Positions 50,113-64,000 of a stretch of 64,000 nt of DNA are shown in pieces (position 1 is the stretch's first letter; each line of letters opens with the position of its first letter). The stretch is from Labia minor (Eukaryota; Arthropoda; Insecta; Dermaptera; Spongiphoridae), in the NCBI GenBank assembly GCA_963082975.1, contig OY720345.1:80135034-80199033 (forward strand), read 5' to 3'. Made by a program: the position numbers and the translations under genes. Under the pieces are notes generated by a model, which was given only the letters and a program-made list of their open reading frames with translations, made no database searches and was not told the DNA's origin.

Positions 50113-50808
50113 CTGAAATGCGATCATTATTATTACTAAGAATTATTAAAAGGTTTTAGCTTAAAGTAATAATTATTAAATAAATAATTATAATAATATA
50201 TGTATTAAAATAGATTCTAACCTTTCAAATTATTTTCCTTGAGCATATAATAAAGTATATTGATGAGTATATTGAGAAAAGATAATGAATTGATAGATTA
50301 AAGATTTAAAAATCTTCATATTGTCATTTGTCGTGATCCATTCTAATATTTTTATCAATTAGCTTTTCGCGCTAAACTTTAAAAATTTTTAATAAAATAC
50401 AAAAATAATCTAGACATTTCGATAAAAATAAAATATTAAATTTAATTTTAAATGTAACAAAAACAAAACAAAATAACAATAATAAAGGAAATATAAAAAT
50501 TACTTTACAACAATTTTATTATAAATATTTAATTAGAAGAAATATTGAATTATGACTCTTCTTAAACACTTTCCGAATATTTTACTGAAAGAATCCAAAC
50601 CAAACCCTTATGCAAATTTTTTCCTTTAAATTTCTAAATAATAAAATTTATATGTTTGAATATCACAACATTTACAATATTATTGTATAATTTTATATAT
50701 CTATTATAAATACACAATATATACAAAATATAAAAATATTTTACTTTAATGGAAAAAATTAAGATTCTTGATTAATATTTTAATTAATATTTTAATTAAA
50801 TATTAACC
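50113..50808. other. Intergenic, AT-rich
   Basis: Upstream of the Asp-rich gene, with no coding exon seen. A 5' untranslated exon of that gene is expected here but could not be placed. Confidence 0.3.
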
Positions 50809-50812
50809 AAAC

Positions 50813-50912
50813 AAACAGTTTAATCCAAAGCCTAGTTAATACAATTCAAGCAACATGCTTGTCGTTTTATTCAACTTGTATTGTATTAACTAGGCTTTGG
50901 ATTAAACTGTTT
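50813..50912. repeat. Near-perfect 38-bp hairpin
   Basis: The arms 50813-50850 and 50875-50912 are reverse complements with one mismatch in 38. The 24-base loop itself begins with CAACATGCTTG, so CAAGCA-ACA-TGCTTG can form a small alternative stem. A TAC/TAT microsatellite (50915-50941) follows. It could be a tiny foldback element or a transcribed hairpin; there is no coding content. Confidence 0.9.
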
Positions 50913-51109
50913 AATACTACTACTACTACTACTATTATTACTCGGACAGTCAAAAGAAGAAAGTCTAGACTCCACTCGCTCAAAATTGTATTCATGTGTT
51001 GACAGCAGTTGACAGTTAACATTGTATGGTTCAAATGAGGGACAAGTTTTGTGCGCGAAGGTAACTTTTGTTATTAATCTAAAATCGAATGAAAAATATT
51101 AATATATTA

Positions 51110-51540
51110 ATTTTTAATTGTAGACGCACTAATACCAATTCTATTTAATTTAGTACTGGAATATGTGATTAGACAAATTGGGAAAAAATCAAACGAAATA
51201 CAATTAGAAAAAAAATAATAAAATATTAGATTACGCAGGCGACTTGATAGGAAATCCGGCAATTGTAATTAAAGATAGCGTTGAAAAATTAATAAACGCA
51301 GGAAAAGAGCTGGGCTTGAAATTATAGTGCTAAGACAAGATATGTAGTAACAGAGAAAAATAGTATTAACACAGCGATCGATTGGAAGACCAAGTGGATA
51401 GTTAATGTAGGATGGGACGTAAGACATGAGTTGGGAGAAAACAGAAGTTAGATGGGTCAGGATAGGAATACTTTGAGAAATGGATGCTGAGACAAAGAAC
51501 TTTAAAAATTCCGTAGAGCCACAGAGATAGATAGATTTAA
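51110..51540 (+). pseudogene. LINE fragment, reverse transcriptase and 3' end
   Basis: Contains IPILFNLVLEYVIRQIG, the block after the conserved DALSP of LINE reverse transcriptases, then the degenerate YADD neighbourhood, then a jump to the 3' terminal segment with AGCCACAGAGATAGATAGAT. It is internally deleted relative to the 12-13 kb and 45-46 kb copies. Confidence 0.7.
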
Positions 51541-51619
51541 TTTTTAATTTAACAAAAACAATTAATAAAAAAATACAAGAATAAATTAAATATAAAAATT
51601 ACTTCACAACAAAACAAAG

Positions 51620-52310
51620 GTACGCTCTAGGTTTTTCATTCGATTTGAGCTGACCAAAGTTAACAAAAATTGAATGAAAAACCTTTTCCATAAAGTTGAT
51701 CTATTTTTTAGTGAATCAAGAAAAGTTTGTTTAAAGCTGCGTTCTCACCAACCAACTTTTGTTTTTCTATTTTAGTTAGTCAACTAAAATTGAAAGAAAA
51801 ACTTAGTGAGAACCTTTTTTCAAAAAAGTTGACTAACTTTTTAGTAAATCAAGAATAGTTTACCTGAAGCCAGGTTCTCACGAATCAACCTTTGTTGATC
51901 AATTTGGTTAGTAATTTTTAGTTCACTAACTAAAATTGATCACAAAGTAAAGTTAAAGTTGATCAACAAAAAAAAGCTGGTCAACTAAAATTGATCATCA
52001 AAATTTGATTCGTGATAACACGGCTTCAGTCAAATTTATTTTGATCCACTAAAAAGTTGATCAACTTTATTGAAACAAAAGTGCTGAGTATGTTTTTCAT
52101 TTGTTTTTAATTGACCAACTAAAATTGATCAACAAAAGTTGCCTCGTGAGTACGTTGGCTTGAGTCAAACTTTTCTTGATACACTAAAAAATAGATCAAC
52201 AAAAAAACAAACAAACATTATTAGAAGCTTTTTCTTTTTAATTTAGTTGTCCAACTAAAGTTGATCAAAAAAGTTTCCTCGTGAGAACACGGCTTAGTTT
52301 ACTTGTTTCT
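51620..52310. repeat. Cluster of small inverted-repeat elements
   Basis: Repeated phrases TTCTCAC(G/C)AA..CAAC and TAGTTGATCAACTAAAATTGATC occur in both orientations. The best-defined unit, 51864-52029 (166 bp), has ends CTGAAGCCAGGTTCTCACGA and, reversed, CTGAAGCCGTGTTATCACGA. Further partial ends lie at about 51735, 51803-51813, 52141-52160 and 52274-52297. There is no coding capacity. It appears to be one MITE family that duplicated locally. Confidence 0.7.
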
Positions 52311-52566
52311 CTCAACTATTAACGTGTCCACCTTAGTTGATTTACACATTTAACCAGGGGTGGGCTGCCAAATTTTGAACAACCGGCTCGCTATTATTAA
52401 AAAAACGGTAAATGCGTACATTGTCTTCATTTATTTTTGTAAAGTATTAAATATATATTACAAAACATTTATTGCACAAAATAACTAAACAAAATATTTA
52501 TTGCACAAAAAAACTGATAAATTCCAAATTTAACATACTATACTATGTATTTGCCTAATATATTAA

Positions 52567-54958
52567 TTAATGTAGAGTCCATATGCTTTGTTCATTTGCA
52601 GAAGCATCATTATTGTGCTCTCTTACCCTTGTTTCAGTTGCTAACCTGTTCATCCAAGATGTAGCAAAAAGAATGGCATCGAAATTTGCTATTGGTTTCC
52701 CCAATAAATTTATTGTCATTAGATTGGATATATGTTCCACAGTAAGGCTGGTTCTTAATTTTGATGCAATTAAATTCATAAGGCTAAAATCTCTCTCAGC
52801 TTCTGAACTGCTAATAGCAATTGTGCTTACTATTTTTTTAGCCCTTAAAATTGAATCCAATATATTTATATGACTAGCCAATAAAGTCTTGCTTTCATAT
52901 TCTTTGCCACACTATCTAATAATTGCTCTCTGGGAAGAGCTACAAATTTATTATTGTAATCAAATGGTATGCATTTGAACTCATTTGAGGAAATTAAATT
53001 TTGAACTTTTTTTTTCATAGACACCAAAATTGTCATTCTTGTGTAGTTCTATAGCTCTTATTGAACGCTTAATTAATTGATCAGCTTTAGATATGATAAT
53101 TTTTCTTGATTGTAGCGCATTGGATAGAATTGACAATTCTTCTAAGATATCTATCATTAATCATTTTGGCCATTCCTGAATTTGATTTGAACTGTATAAA
53201 ATGTTTATACACCGCTGGGTATGCTCTCCACACAGCAGTAGCTGCTCGTAAGCCACAGGATGCTCAGCTATGTCCAAAAACGCGACCAATTTTTATTATT
53301 TATAGGTTCAAATCAGAAATAGTTTCCAATTCGGCTTGGTTTTTATTTGACTGATGATATATCGCATAAATTTTGTCTAAAAATATTTTAAAATGATTTA
53401 CTTATTTCATGTCGCTTATGGAATCATCTAGTGCCAATTACAATAGGTGATTTAAACAATGCCACACGATTATATTTGCACACATTCCAGTTAATTTTGT
53501 GGCTACTCCAGATTTTCTTCCTAACATTGTCGATGCACCGTCTGAACAGAATCCTATGAGATTTCTTTGTAAATAATTTTTATCAAATCCATAGTAAGTA
53601 AGACAATCTATTAAGGTCATAAAAATATTTTCGGCAGTTGTTGACGTCAATTCTTTTAAATCTACGAAAATCATGAAAGGTTCAACTGCAGACTGCACTT
53701 CATACTGTAAATATATTACCAAAGTACTTTTTTTAGCATTATGATACAAATTTTTGAATTTTGATTGATAATGTTTTCAAAAACAGTTTTCTTAATCTGC
53801 ATCGCAATATGTTCGACAATTCTAGTGGCAGTGCGTCAGGAATGTGTAAACAATTTCCTATATTAACACCATTTTTTTCTTGTAATTCCAAAGCTGCGTT
53901 ATACAAGAGTTGAAAATTTTTACAGTATTGTTAATTGCTTCAGAATTCAATATTTTAACTACATTTGGTAAAACTTGTTTGTTAGATTGAATAATTGTTT
54001 CTTGAATTTTTAAATGTAAGCATGAAGTGGAAAGTTCTTTAATTTTTTTGCGTAGAGAAGCTTGCCTTGTGTCTTTTTTAGTTCCATTAGGAATTATTGA
54101 ACATGAAATCCATTCATTTGATACGTGAATATGTTTTTTGTTTTCTATTCCTAAAGTTTTTATTTTTGAACAGTCTTTACAACCTAATTTGCCATCTTTT
54201 ACCACTAACCATTTATATTGTTCTGTGAACAAACTCACTTGTTTTTCTGTCCAACAATCTGGTAGTTGACTATTTCGTACTGTGCATGATTTCAATGATA
54301 TTGTAGATCAGGGGTTCTCAAACTTTTACTTCTATAGACCCCCTGTAAGAATTTTATTTATTTCATAGACCCCTACCTAAGGAATATATATATACATCTA
54401 ATTGTGTGTGTGCAAAAGCTATCACAGACGACTCATTTTAAAAAACATAGTAATAGGAAAATGAGGGCAAATTGTATAGAAGAAAGAAACTGAAATATCA
54501 ATAATTATATCTATATTTTTAATCATTAAATTTAACACATAATAAAAAAAACATTAATATTTTACAAAATTATAATATTAGTGTGATGGATGTACTTGAC
54601 GTTTTTGTGCGATTTCTTTTATGTTTGGCCTAAAATTACAAGTTTTATTCTTAAATCTCCCCTTTTAGTTTATTTTTTACTAAAGAGACATCCATAGACC
54701 CCCAAAAGACCCCTTGGTGATCATAGACCCCCATGAAGTCCACAGGACCCCTTTGAGAATAGCTGTTGTAGATGATGCTGATAAACATGAAGTTGATGTT
54801 TTATTTGAAGTTGATTGTATAGGTTCAATTTCTGCATAATTTATTGTTTTCTCTAGTATTTCTTCACATTGAGTTTTGTTTTTTTGACATTTACAAATGA
54901 CAATAAATATCCTTACACTCTCTTCATTTTTTAATGAATTTATATTATTTACAAACAA
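52567..54958 (-). pseudogene. hAT transposase, interrupted and frame-shifted
   Basis: Reading from 54958 downward, an N-terminal Ser/Thr-rich segment is cut by the 54309-54765 insertion. After it come LPDCWTEKQ and KLGCKDCSKIKTLG (zinc-binding KIAA1586/ZMYM-like N-domain), ASLRKKIKEL, and [20 protein letters not shown] (DDE core around the second Asp). The last is the C-terminal dimerisation block SSSEAERDFSLMNLIASKLR. Frames break between 53858 and 53749 and again between 53438 and 52881, so it is dead. KIAA1586-type proteins are domesticated relatives in vertebrates; here it is still inside a transposon. Confidence 0.85.
54309..54765 (+). mobile_element. hAT MITE inserted in the hAT transposase
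   Basis: The ends CAGGGGTTCTCAAACTTTTA and, reversed, CAGCTATTCTCAAAGGGGTC are flanked by a perfect 8-bp duplication TTGTAGAT (54301-54308, 54766-54773). Subterminal ATAGACCCCC repeats face each other at both ends. Removing it rejoins the transposase N-terminal region. Confidence 0.9.
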
Positions 54959-55432
54959 TAATTTACAATTGTTTATTTATGTAAATTAAAAATTTAATTT
55001 TACTTATATTACTTACCTTAGCAATTAGACTAATTAATTGTATTTTGTATTGTCAATTTAGTAAACAAAGTAAGTTTTTATATATATTATATTATATAAT
55101 CTTTAGAAAACGAACAAATTATAAAAATATTAAAGTTGTATTAAGTAACGAATGAACTAATAAAGTGGCGATACCATGTGCAGAGTGCCGAAGCTTTACA
55201 ATTTGCGACTCACTCACAAGCAAGAGCCAAGCACTTCGTATTTTACGTACGCACATGCTGTTCGTATTGTGTTATCGGCGCGATGTGCATATTTTGCATA
55301 AACATACTATTAAAATGCCTTATTTTTGGTTTATGGTTAATATTAACAAGCGGCTCGCCGAGTTTCAAAAATTTTAACAACCGGCTCGCGCGAGCCTGAC
55401 CGAGCCGGCTCCAGCCCACCCCTGCATTTAAC

Positions 55433-55738
55433 CCAATCATTATAATTATAAATTATAAAACTTCCACTATTCATTAAATTACAAGATATTTTAATATTAA
55501 TTTTTAAAAAATTAAATCCCAAGTGTTGGGAGCACTGAGAATTTTTCAGTTTATTATTTTGTTAATTAGGAAATTAAATAAAATTTTGTAGAGATAGAAT
55601 TTAATAATAATGAAATGATATTTTGTTAGTTGTCATATACAATCTTAATGCCCGCATTCAATTTATTTTAAGATCCAATTAAACAGTTCTCATTTTTCAA
55701 CCATTATGAAAACATATTAGTATCAATATCTTATTTTT
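55433..55738. other. AT-rich spacer
   Basis: Between the hAT element and the 0.6-kb repeat. Nothing coding or repeated is recognised. Confidence 0.3.
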
Positions 55739-56351
55739 ACCGACCGACGATAGTAAGGGAGGTATTGTTTTCACACCAAATTTCACATGTGGAGATTTTT
55801 ACATATCTCCACGAATCATGCATTTTCTAAACAGAAAAAAGTATTTTTAGCATGATGTCTGTCCGTCCGTCCGTCCGTATAGATGTGTACAGCCTGAACG
55901 GCTCAACCGATTTTGATGAAATTTGGTATATTTACTTAATGCATCAGTGGGATGAATTGATCAACTTTTGGTGCAATTCCGGAAACCGGAAGTGGTAGTA
56001 TTAGCGATCGACGATAGGAAGGAAAGGGTTATTTTCACACCAAAGGAGATTTTTTTATATATCACCACGAATCATGCACTTTGTATTGGTTTTATCCTCG
56101 AGAAAAATCATCTTTATTAGTTTTTTCTTGATTTAAAATTATATGACGTCATCCAGCCATTCATGACGTCACAGCCTGGTCTTGCATATATATTATAAAT
56201 AAAATAAAATTAAAAATGTTTATATTTATTATTTATGTATCCATATCTGTTTTTTATTACATTAATAGATATATTAAAATTATTTGAAATTGTTTCTGTA
56301 GCTGGAAATTAATTTATTTCAAACAGTCGGTCGGTTCGGACCTGGCCACAG
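55739..56351 (+). repeat. 0.6-kb repeat upstream of DCXR, copy 1
   Basis: Begins ACCGACCGACGATAGTAAGG, ends GACCTGGCCACAG, and is flanked by CTTATTTTT on both sides (55730-55738, 56352-56360), a possible 9-bp target duplication. It contains (GTCC)n, the phrase CGGCTCAACCGATTTTGATG, and GACGTCA twice. An inverted copy lies at 61421-62052. Non-coding; possibly a solo LTR or terminal-repeat piece. It ends 435 bases before the DCXR start codon. Confidence 0.8.
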
Positions 56352-56786
56352 CTTATTTTTTTTTTACTAAAAAAATTAGGCATAGTTTAGGTTAGTAGGT
56401 TAGTATTTCTCTATTATTTCACTTGCCAAGGAATTAGGACCTTTCTTTATTCTAATATATTCTATAATTTTTTATCTACACTTTTATATATATCCAATCC
56501 AGTTAAAATCATAGAGTATATTATGATTATTCTTTCATTAAAATGAAAAGTTTTTGCTCATGCGCAATAAAGATTAAGAAATATTACTCTTTTTGCACAA
56601 TACATTCATTCAATAACAAATTCTCCCTCTTTTTATTAACTTTATTACCCTCCTCTATTTGATTAGATAGATATATATATATAATTAATTTCTTACTTGA
56701 CTGTTCTACATTTATCTTACACCAAGGTCGTGAAGGTCATTAAAAATTCTTTTTTTTTATAGAATATCAAATACAATTTTAAAAGA

Positions 56787-61244
<4,458 letters not shown>

Positions 61245-61420
61245 ATCTTTCTGTACAATTTTTATTAAAAAATGAAACTTAGTTTTTCAAGAATAAGAGT
61301 AATGTATGAAAACAATAATATTTAATAATTTTTTACTGAAAAAGAATATTAAATTCATATATTAAAAAATTATTACTTTTAATATTTATTTTATTTAAAC
61401 ACAACACTAAATAAGTTGAC

Positions 61421-62052
61421 CTGTGGCCAGGTCCGAACCGACCGACGGTTTGAAATAAATTAATTTCCAGCTACAGAAACAATTTCAAATAATTTTAATA
61501 TATCTATTAATGTAATAAAAAACAGATATGGATAGAACATATATTTTTAATTTTATTTTATTTATAATATATAGCTGAAGTAGCCAACGCCGGCTACGGT
61601 GATCATAATACGGAGGCTGTGACGTCATGAAGGGCTGGGTGACGTCATATAATTTTAAATTAAGAAAAACATAATGAAGATGATTTTTCCCGAGGATAAA
61701 ACCAATACATTCGTGGTGATATGTAAAAAAATATCCTCATGTGAAATTTGGTGTGAAAATAACTCTTCCCTTCCTATCGTCGATCGCTAATACTACCACT
61801 TCCGGTTTCCGGATTTGCACCAAAAGTTGATCAATTCATCCCACTGATGAATTAAGTAAATATACCAAATTTCATCAAAATCTGTTGAGCCGTTCAGGCT
61901 GTACACATCTATACGGACGGACGGACGGACAGACATCATGCTAAAAATACTTTTTTCTGTTAAGAAAATGCTTGATTCGTGGAGATATGTAAAAATCTCC
62001 ACATGTGAAATTTGGTGTGAAAACAATACCTCCCTTACTATCGTCGGTCGGT
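61421..62052 (-). repeat. 0.6-kb repeat downstream of DCXR, copy 2
   Basis: Inverted copy of 55739-56351. It starts CTGTGGCCAGGTCCGAACCG and ends TCGTCGGTCGGT. No clear target duplication surrounds it. It begins 177 bases after the DCXR stop. A short extra segment (about 61580-61610, AGCCGGCGTTGG reversed) distinguishes it from copy 1. Confidence 0.8.
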
Positions 62053-63017
62053 AAAAAACTTAAATAATTACCCAATTTCCTACTTTATAATTATACACTA
62101 CTAGCTGCTCAAACCACCTTCGGCGCCCTTCGCACCTGGACAGGCCCTTACCACACATAGTAGTATTATCTATTTGTATCATATTCGTCAGCACTACTTT
62201 CAAATTCATTGATGAATGATTGTTTAGAGACATTTATATCTTTATATTCGATTCAATTATTATTATTATATTATAATATAATTATTTTAATTCAAACTCA
62301 GCTTTCTATGTAAACATAATAGACAAAATATAACAAAAACAGGATTTTTATCTAATAATCATAATAAAAAGTTTTGAAAGATATCGAATTGGTTAAATAT
62401 AATAAATTTTGTCTTTATTTAGATATTTAGAAGAAAAAAAAGATTTAAACATTTTATATTATTTCAGAAAAACTTTATAAATTGTCAAGCCTAGCTCTAC
62501 AAAGGAGTGAATAGGAACAACAAAGTGACTATTTTTATCCTAATGTAAAAAAGATATTAAAAAGTATTAAAAATTATCTAAATGAGTTATTAAATATAAT
62601 AAATTTGCTCTTTATTTAGATATTACAAAATATATGAAAGAAAAATAAAAAGAATTATAAAATTTATGTTACTTTTGATTACTAATGACTTTTTTAAATG
62701 TCGAGTCTATCTCGGCAAAGAAATTGGTGTAAGAAATGCGATGTCGAATCACAATCGACATAGGAGTGCTAAAAGTTAATATTATTCACCATTAGTATAA
62801 CTATCAATAAGTTAAGATAATAAAGTATCTTTTTATATTAATCTTTTAAATCTTACAAATGTTAGTTTACTTATATTTTGTTGTCAGGTAGGCTTATATA
62901 GCTGACGTAATTTTTGTTTATTAAAACATATTCTTATTATTATTGTATACATTTAACTCGATTAATAAACTTCTTCAATTATATTTAATTATATTTATTT
63001 TAAATACAGAACAAAAG
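62053..63017. other. Spacer with worn palindrome arm and probable LTR sequence
   Basis: 62101-62160 is a degenerate relative of the GC-rich palindrome arm (CTAGCTGCTC, CCTTCGGCGCCCTTCGCACC). 62390-62530 and 62585-62740 look like diverged tandem copies (AAATATAATAAATTT..TTTATTTAGATATT..GTC(A/G)AG(C/T)CTA). The part before 63018 probably holds the LTR of the downstream retroelement, but its left end could not be fixed. Confidence 0.4.
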
Positions 63018-63030
63018 TGGCGACGAGGAT
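63018..63030 (+). other. Probable primer-binding site of LTR retroelement
   Basis: TGGCGACGAGGAT follows the LTR-like sequence and precedes gag. TGGCGAC.. is the usual tRNA-complementary start in many arthropod Ty3-type elements. The tRNA was not identified. Confidence 0.55.
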
Positions 63031-63155
63031 TTAAAACGTTTTGTGAAGTATAACCGCCAAGTCAAGTCACCTTATTTTTTTTGAAAATTATGTATTTTAT
63101 TTAAATATTATCTATAGCGATTGATTTAAAATTCTATCATTGAATATAACTAAAG

Positions 63156-64000
63156 ATGGCAGAGACACAATCAGCAATATTGCAAGCTCTACAACAGCAA
63201 GGTGAGGCGTTAGCACTTATAATTCAAAATTTACCAATAAGGCAATCACAACCAACAAATGCTCCTAATCCAGTCAGCATTAACATTAGTCACATAGTGT
63301 GACATTCGAAATCTATAACAAAGATTAGGACTTTTCTTTATACAAAGAAAGATTAGAAAATTTTTTCAGTTTACGACAACTCACGGCTGATACGGATGAA
63401 GTCCGAGTTGCTAAGCAGCAAATTTTATTAAACTGTATCGGTAGTCAAACTTATAAATTGCTGTGATCTCTCTGTGCACCTAAAAAACCTAATGAACTGA
63501 CGTATAAAGAAAATATTGAACTATTAGAAAATCAACTGTGTCCAACTGTGTCAATGTTTTCACAGAAAGGCATCAATTTTTATCAAGGATTCATTTAAAG
63601 CATGAAACGTTAGCAGCTTATATAGCTGCATTGAAATTAAGCAGTCAAAAATGTAAATGCAGCCAGCAAGTATACACAGTGTTCATAGCTCAATTTATTA
63701 GAGGTTTGAGTGATGCACACATAAGAGAGAAAATTTTGCAAATGGAATCAGCTGACACGCCAGATGTAAATAAAGTTTTAGAATATGCATTAAATATTGA
63801 GGCAGCAAGAAAGGAGAGTGAGGAAGAATATAAGAAAAATAATATTTTTGAAAATTCTAACTAACATGGTGAAGAATTCTGGTGGTGTGTTTAACAAAAT
63901 AGGCCACACAAAGAAACCTGTTAAAACACAAGAAAAGTCACAGATATTTAATAATAAACCACAATATAGTCGTAATTTTTCTTATCAAAGCAAAAATAAA
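63156..64000 (+). pseudogene. Ty3-type retrotransposon gag, degenerate, cut by window edge
   Basis: Opens at an ATG (MAETQSAILQALQQQGEALA), with an in-frame stop after about 48 codons. It continues in other frames with YKERLENFF, ADTDEVRVAKQQILL and, from 63538, ERHQFLSR, ETLAAYIAALKLSSQKC and FIRGLSDAHIREKIL. These are the usual retroviral-type gag blocks of gypsy-like elements. Several stops and a frame change show decay. The zinc knuckle and pol would lie beyond the window. Confidence 0.75.

Larger units (their letters stand above)
52355..55424 (-). mobile_element. Full-length hAT transposon (KIAA1586/ZMYM-like type)
   Basis: The ends CAGGGGTGGGCTG are inverted at both sides and flanked by a perfect 8-bp duplication CATTTAAC (52347-52354 and 55425-55432). 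Subterminal CAACCGGCTCGC repeats are shared by the two ends. The 3070-bp interior carries a hAT-family transposase on the minus strand, itself interrupted by another hAT element. Confidence 0.93.

Noticed and set aside
52583..52873. 96-codon plus-strand frame
   Set aside because: Antisense shadow of the hAT dimerisation domain on the minus strand.

Overview
The window is strongly AT-rich eukaryotic DNA (judged by eye, not counted). Protein genes are split by short GT-AG introns, and much of the rest is class II transposons, LINE fragments and short inverted-repeat elements. Gene structure and repeat types (mariner, hAT, Merlin-like, Ty3-type gag after a TGGCGAC primer site, (GTCT)n) point to an invertebrate, most likely an arthropod. 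I cannot name the species. No prokaryotic operon, CRISPR array or complete tRNA/rRNA gene is visible.

Five host genes can be rebuilt exon by exon. From the left on the minus strand they are: (1) the 5' part of a NEURL4-type Neuralized-repeat gene (1-2522, cut by the window edge); (2) a complete nine-exon DDX19/Dbp5 DEAD-box helicase (5820-8957, 487 aa, in phase throughout); (3) an RBM33-like gene of at least 15 coding exons over 20 kb (20533-40625), with one short exon not located; (4) a two-exon gene for an unrecognised 137-aa protein with a hydrophobic N-terminus and a long Asp-rich tail (49075-50111). On the plus strand is (5) a complete six-exon L-xylulose reductase (DCXR) gene (56787-61244, 251 aa).

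The rest is repeat-rich. 9.4-18.8 kb holds LINE fragments, a long GC-rich palindrome, a gag-like fragment and a Merlin/ISXO2-type transposase. That transposase has an unbroken three-exon reading frame but altered catalytic positions, and a hAT element with a perfect 8-bp target duplication sits in its left inverted repeat. The 9.4-kb intron of the RBM33 gene carries nested hAT MITEs and a decayed mariner. 41-46.7 kb holds inverted copies of the 13-15 kb repeats, a poly(A)-tailed insert and LINE fragments. 50.8-52.3 kb holds a near-perfect 38-bp hairpin and a cluster of small inverted-repeat elements. A full-length hAT element (52355-55424) has its transposase broken by a second hAT insertion. 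The DCXR gene is bracketed by two 0.6-kb repeats in opposite orientation. The window ends in a decayed LTR-retrotransposon gag region.

I see no functional linkage between the host genes. NEURL4 (centriole/ubiquitin), DDX19 (mRNA export), RBM33 (RNA binding) and DCXR (sugar/carbonyl reduction) are ordinary neighbours on a eukaryotic chromosome. The most unusual features are the GC-rich palindrome family, the reading-frame-preserving but catalytically altered Merlin-like gene, and the repeats with a hairpin at each end.
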